In this document: piece by piece, positions 61,007-64,000 of the stretch
Numbering within the stretch: the first letter of the stretch is position 1
How the letters are laid out: the number at the start of each line of letters is the position of its first letter
NCBI GenBank assembly: GCA_963696505.1
Contig: CAVOKN010000007.1
Span: 310,001-374,000 of the forward strand
Source: CAVOKN01 sp963696505
GTDB lineage: Bacteria > Pseudomonadota > Gammaproteobacteria > Burkholderiales > Rhodocyclaceae
DNA length: 64,000 nucleotides
Reading direction: 5' to 3'
Notes under the pieces: generated by a model
The model's database searches: none
The model's input: only the letters and a program-made list of their open reading frames with translations
What the model was told of the DNA's origin: nothing
Made by a program: the position numbers and the translations under genes

Positions 61007-61909
61007 TCACCCCCCTGTGCCGGTGCGCGCTTCACCGTTACTCACCACGAGTCGAAGCGTTGGCCGGTCAACCCACGACCGAAGGTGCTCGCTGGACAGA
61101 TGGGCGTAGCGCTGCACCATCCGAAACGACGACCACCCGCCAAGTTCCTGCAGGACGTTCAGGGGCGTACCGTTCTGGATATGCCAACTCGCCCAAGTGT
61201 GACGCAGGTCGTGCCAGCAGAAATCCTGAATCGCTGCCTTCGCCACAGCCCTTCGCCACGCGCGGGTGCTCGTTTGGTAGACAAGTTTGCCTGCCTTCAC
61301 GAAAACCCACATTGGGTCATTACCGCTCTGCGCTTCCAGTATCGCAACCGCTTTATCAGATAGCGGTACCGCCAGCGCTTTGCGGTTCTTGGTCTTGTCG
61401 CCAGGAACCCAGGCAGTCTTCCTTGCCAAGTCGACCTGGGACCATTCCAAGTGCGTGACATTCGCGCGACGCAGACCGGTTTCCAGGCTGAACTCCGCCA
61501 TTGCGGCCAGATGCTTCGGCAGCGCGGCGATCAGTGCATCAGCCTCTTCACGGGTTATCCAGCGTGCGCGGCTCCTTGCCCCTTTCAGCGCCTTGATCTT
61601 CGGCACCCGATCAACCCATTCCCAATCGTCCCGGGCCTTGTTCAGTACTGCCCTGAACGTCGTGAGGAAGCGATTCACCGTGTCCACACCGGGCTTGCAC
61701 TCGCGTCTTTGACCGCTCTGATAGACGTGCACATACGACGCTTGGCGCTCGGCAATAATCTTGCCGACCATTGCCTTGTCGATCTCGTCGAGGTACTTGT
61801 CGCCAAGATATGGGTCAAGCCAGCGCAGGGCACGACGGTCACCATCGAGTGACGACTTTCCTTCGGACTCAGCTTCCCGGACGAATCGGATAACTGCCTC
61901 ACGCCACAA
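61007..61909 (-). CDS. Tyrosine integrase, N-terminal end short
   Basis: A phage-type tyrosine recombinase of 300 residues. The core-binding domain reads WREAVIRFVREAESEGKSSL through TVNRFLTTFRAVLNKARDDWEWV. Catalytic residues are Arg in LETGLRRANVTHLEW, His-X-X-Arg in WHDLRHTWASWH and Tyr in MVQRYAHLSSEHL. The only usable start is TTG at 61909. Upstream the frame continues RQPWDQVRLGIKPRY in family style but meets a stop with no start codon, so the N-terminus seems lost. It lies next to tRNA-Val with its 3' end toward the tRNA, as in integrated elements. Confidence 0.8.
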   Translation of the reverse strand: MWREAVIRFVREAESEGKSSLDGDRRALRWLDPYLGDKYLDEIDKAMVGKIIAERQASYVHVYQSGQRRECKPGVDTVNRFLTTFRAVLNKARDDWEWVDRVPKIKALKGARSRARWITREEADALIAALPKHLAAMAEFSLETGLRRANVTHLEWSQVDLARKTAWVPGDKTKNRKALAVPLSDKAVAILEAQSGNDPMWVFVKAGKLVYQTSTRAWRRAVAKAAIQDFCWHDLRHTWASWHIQNGTPLNVLQELGGWSSFRMVQRYAHLSSEHLRSWVDRPTLRLVVSNGEARTGTGG

Positions 61910-62053
61910 GTACCGTGGCTTGATACCGAGCCGTACCTGATCCCAGGGCTGTCTTGTTCAGCCTTCGCTTCCGGGCAGAGGACAAAGTAATGTACCGGAA
62001 TGTCCGTCACAGTCCAATCGCATTACGCGTCTCCCTCGATACCCCGCAGGGCG

Positions 62054-62647
62054 TTACTTTAGCCCGCGAATTCGGAAATACCCGAGGATGCAGTCCGGGT
62101 TCACGACTGCAATCTGAACGTGTGTCTTCTCGCGGAAACCGGATCCGGGATAGGGCGAGTCTCCCTCGTCGAAAACACCGTAGACGGTGTCATACGGAGG
62201 TTCTCTCTTGTCGGCCCGTAATTGGTGAACGGTCTTGATAACTGCGCAGTCGAGGGCGCGCTTGAGAAATATTCCGCTTTCTTGGAGGGTGTTCTCTGGC
62301 ATCGGTGTGCCTGTTTGTTCGCACAGCGCAACGAGAAACCGATGGGCATCACGTAATTCGCCCATCACACCGAAATCGGTGAGATTAAGGCAGAGACCCG
62401 GCTGGACGTAGGCACCGATCACATAGGGATCTGAGATTCCAGATCCCCTGCGTTTGCTTTGCTCAACGGCCCAATTGAGTCCGCGCTGGGCACTATCGAC
62501 CCAGAAATAGACGCCGGGACCAAGCCAGTCGTAATCGTTCTCGCTCGGCCGCAACGCGGACTTGTTTGCCAAGACGCGCTCGGCCACCTTGCGGTCGCAA
62601 CCGTGGTAGCAAACGAGGGGACTGAGGGAATGCGCAACCCTCGCCAC
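62054..62647 (-). CDS. Possible ADP-ribosyltransferase-like toxin
   Basis: A 197-residue protein. The N-terminal block LVCYHGCDRKVAERVL, then NDYDWLGPGVYFWVDSAQRGLNWA, resembles the His and Tyr motifs of DUF3990-like ADP-ribosyltransferase folds. A candidate third acidic region is TVYGVFDEGDSPYPGSGFREKTHVQI. No signal peptide. GTG at 62647 is the likely start, 6 bases after the stop of a small upstream gene. The gene pair looks like a toxin-antitoxin module. I am confident it is real coding sequence, less so of the enzymatic class. Confidence 0.6.
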   Translation of the reverse strand: MARVAHSLSPLVCYHGCDRKVAERVLANKSALRPSENDYDWLGPGVYFWVDSAQRGLNWAVEQSKRRGSGISDPYVIGAYVQPGLCLNLTDFGVMGELRDAHRFLVALCEQTGTPMPENTLQESGIFLKRALDCAVIKTVHQLRADKREPPYDTVYGVFDEGDSPYPGSGFREKTHVQIAVVNPDCILGYFRIRGLK

Positions 62648-62653
62648 GCCGGC

Positions 62654-62830
62654 TTAGCGGTAATTCGCGGAGAGCTTGCCGGAGGTGGTGATTATGCCGG
62701 CACGCTTGAGGAAGTCGGATGCCTGTTTGGGATCACGGGCCAGTTCATTCGCATAGGTGCGCACAGCCGTCGAAAGGATCTTTCCTTTCGACGTCGGCAT
62801 GACCTTGCGAGGAGCTTTTTGGGGTTTCAT
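62654..62830 (-). CDS. Small basic protein, possible antitoxin
   Basis: A 58-residue protein, MKPQKAPRKVMPTSKGKIL followed by AVRTYANELARDPKQASDFLKRAGIITTSGKL. A basic N-terminus and two helices ending in a FLKRAGI turn are visible. It precedes the ART-like gene by 6 bases on the same strand. ATG at 62830 is preferred over an in-frame start 14 codons upstream. The antitoxin role is inferred from size and arrangement. Confidence 0.6.
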   Translation of the reverse strand: MKPQKAPRKVMPTSKGKILSTAVRTYANELARDPKQASDFLKRAGIITTSGKLSANYR

Positions 62831-63051
62831 CGTTTCTGATCTTATATGGTAATACTTTGCCGGTAAAGCCAAGTCTCGGCATGGCGACCGCTTTTGGGAT
62901 CACGGCCTGCTCGCGGTGACCGAAGTCCCGGTTGAGGAGATATGCTGGCGTCGGAGCCGCGATCGTACCCGCGGCCTCGTCTTGGTCAGGCTTTTTGCTG
63001 TTGGTTCCGATATCCGAGGACGCGATTCACCGCCCACCGGAAAGTCAGCCG

Positions 63052-63483
63052 TCAGAAAGCGGCGGATTGCGTCTGCACGAGCCGCCGTTCAAGCTCCCGC
63101 GCCACGGCGTCCGTGAGCCCGGTGCGCGGATCGCACAGGATCAGGTAAGGACAGCCCCGGGGAAACTCCACCACCGCATCGTCCAGCGCGACCCAATCGG
63201 TGGCATGGGTCGCGTGCAGTTCCAGGTAGCGCATGATCTCCCCATGGCGCAAGGCGCCCTCCAGCAACGGCGTGACGCCGACGATGCGGCAAGCGATGTC
63301 CGCCGAGAACGGCTCCCGCAGTTCGTCCAGGGTGAGTGCTTCGCGCCAGGGGGAAGAGATGACGATGGACGCCGATGGCGCCGCCCGCAGCACCGATTCC
63401 AGCAGCGGCAGGCGGCAGAAGTTCGGCTCCCGGCCATCGAGAGCCGGATGCAGCACCCCGTCGAAGTCGAGAAAGAGCAGCAT
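63052..63483 (-). CDS. HAD-domain protein (RNA-repair-associated type)
   Basis: A 143-residue minimal HAD protein. Motif I is LLFLDFDGVLHPA (nucleophile Asp). A serine motif is ASIVISSPWREALTL, where the family has S-S-W-R, and a late acidic motif lies in WVALDDAVVEFP. This form matches the HAD domain found with Swiss-army-knife RNA repair proteins (PF18143) but stands alone here. ATG at 63483. Confidence 0.8.
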   Translation of the reverse strand: MLLFLDFDGVLHPALDGREPNFCRLPLLESVLRAAPSASIVISSPWREALTLDELREPFSADIACRIVGVTPLLEGALRHGEIMRYLELHATHATDWVALDDAVVEFPRGCPYLILCDPRTGLTDAVARELERRLVQTQSAAF

Positions 63484-63501
63484 GGCGTCGCAAGCTCGCC
63501 C

Positions 63502-63624
63502 TCAGGGCAGTTCGATCTCGCCGCGCAGGTACTCGACGCAGTGGCCGGCCATGAGCACCCGTTCGCCCCTCAGAGCCTGTGAAGTTTTCGATTTCCGCAG
63601 GCGCCATGAGCGCGTCGGGATGAT
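63502..63624 (-). other. Short open fragment, possible gene tail
   Basis: A 40-codon frame, ending RGERVLMAGHCVEYLRGEIELP and TGA at 63502, 19 bases before the HAD start. It has coding-like composition but no good start codon; an in-frame GTG and ATG exist only within that last segment. It may be the C-terminal remainder of a gene cut by the IS1182-type event, or a very small gene. Confidence 0.3.
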
Positions 63625-63712
63625 TCACCCAGCCACGGGATAGAATATGTAAATCGCATCAATTTGCTCGCTATCGATTGTCTATTCGACGATTTCCGGG
63701 CATTTTCTGCCT

Positions 63713-63937
63713 TCAGCCAGCCATTTCTGGAATTCCGGACGTGCCTGTCCCTATGCCGATCAACTCGGGTGCCAGTCGCACCATGCGCATCAGGTTGTGC
63801 GCCAAGACAAACAGCAGCGCCACCGCCTTCACTTTCTTCAACCCACGAACCGGCAACAGCACCAGGCCACGGTTCCTGGCCTGGGCATTGACGCATTCGG
63901 CCGTGGCCGCGCGCTGCTTGTAAAGTTCCTTGAATGC
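63713..63937 (-). pseudogene. IS1182-type transposase, C-terminal fragment
   Basis: 74 codons of a transposase end: AFKELYKQRAATAECVNAQARNRGLVLLPVRGLKKVK, then ALLFVLAHNLMRMVRLAPELIG and a stop at 63713. This matches the C-terminus of IS1182 family transposases. The remaining bases to the window end (63938-64000) do not continue it in frame: the frame meets TAA just upstream at 63938-63940. The element is either broken here or frameshifted. Confidence 0.65.
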
Positions 63938-64000
63938 TTATCCGGTTAGTTCCCAACGGGAGGCTTCGGGCGGCGCCCCGTGTTGTAGAACGCGTCGTAG

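Overview
This is a GC-rich chromosomal window from a betaproteobacterium, most likely Rhodocyclales or a close relative. The evidence is the conserved run gyrA-serC-serA-pheA-hisC-tyrA-aroA-cmk-rpsA-ihfB-lapA-lapB, the ubiG-gph pair beside OmpA-family genes, and a tmRNA whose tag reads ANDERFALAA, which is typical of the class. The taxonomic call is inference from gene order and family resemblance.

Layout. (1) 1-7.6 kb: the end of a macB-type exporter with its outer-membrane partner, then an overlapping four-gene cluster (APH-fold kinase, GT4 glycosyltransferase, histidine phosphatase, second APH-fold kinase). (2) 7.6-17.2 kb: a small hypothetical gene and two single-PAS-domain genes on the minus strand. 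These are followed by a plus-strand run of LonB-like protease, pncA, pncB, an APH/P-loop fusion, a DHH phosphoesterase and a secretin-like periplasmic protein. (3) 17.2-33.2 kb: an accessory island. It holds a WYL regulator remnant split by an IS630-type element, a decapitated MntA/HepT pair, a PIN toxin with a frameshifted Phd-type antitoxin, and an intact DUF1778/GNAT toxin-antitoxin pair. It also holds a decayed integrase/DUF3987 remnant and a divergent defence-like locus (FRG and primase-helicase to the left, RloA-like ATPase and RloB-like protein to the right). A 2.2-kb IS with two passenger genes, a fragment of an unidentified gene and a serine recombinase with a partner complete the island, which ends at ssrA (tmRNA). 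(4) 33.6-38.1 kb: minus-strand housekeeping genes gph and ubiG, two paralogous OmpA-family genes and a deaminase between them. (5) 38.3-60.8 kb: plus-strand housekeeping genes. These cover gyrase A, serine and aromatic amino acid synthesis, ribosomal protein S1, IHF-beta, LPS assembly, UDP-glucose dehydrogenase and heptose synthesis, comEA, cysM, a ydbH-ynbE-ydbL-like envelope operon, a PolB-type exonuclease and a small membrane protein. (6) 60.8-64 kb: tRNA-Val(GAC) followed by a second small accessory patch. It contains an N-terminally short tyrosine integrase, a possible ART-like toxin/antitoxin pair, a HAD protein and an IS1182-type transposase tail.

The main candidate for an undescribed system is the divergent locus at 23.1-28.8 kb. 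An archaeo-eukaryotic primase/superfamily 2 helicase overlaps an FRG-domain gene by 14 bases. It is transcribed away from an overlapping ATPase-RloB pair. A 125-bp AT-rich intergenic region carries a perfect 8-bp inverted repeat over the predicted rloA-side promoter.

Several housekeeping genes (glycosyltransferase, serC, ugd) carry single frameshifts in G/C-rich or homopolymeric tracts. These may be base-calling or assembly errors, so frameshifts in the island should be read with the same caution. Most long open frames on the opposite strand of these GC-rich genes are coding shadows and are not listed.
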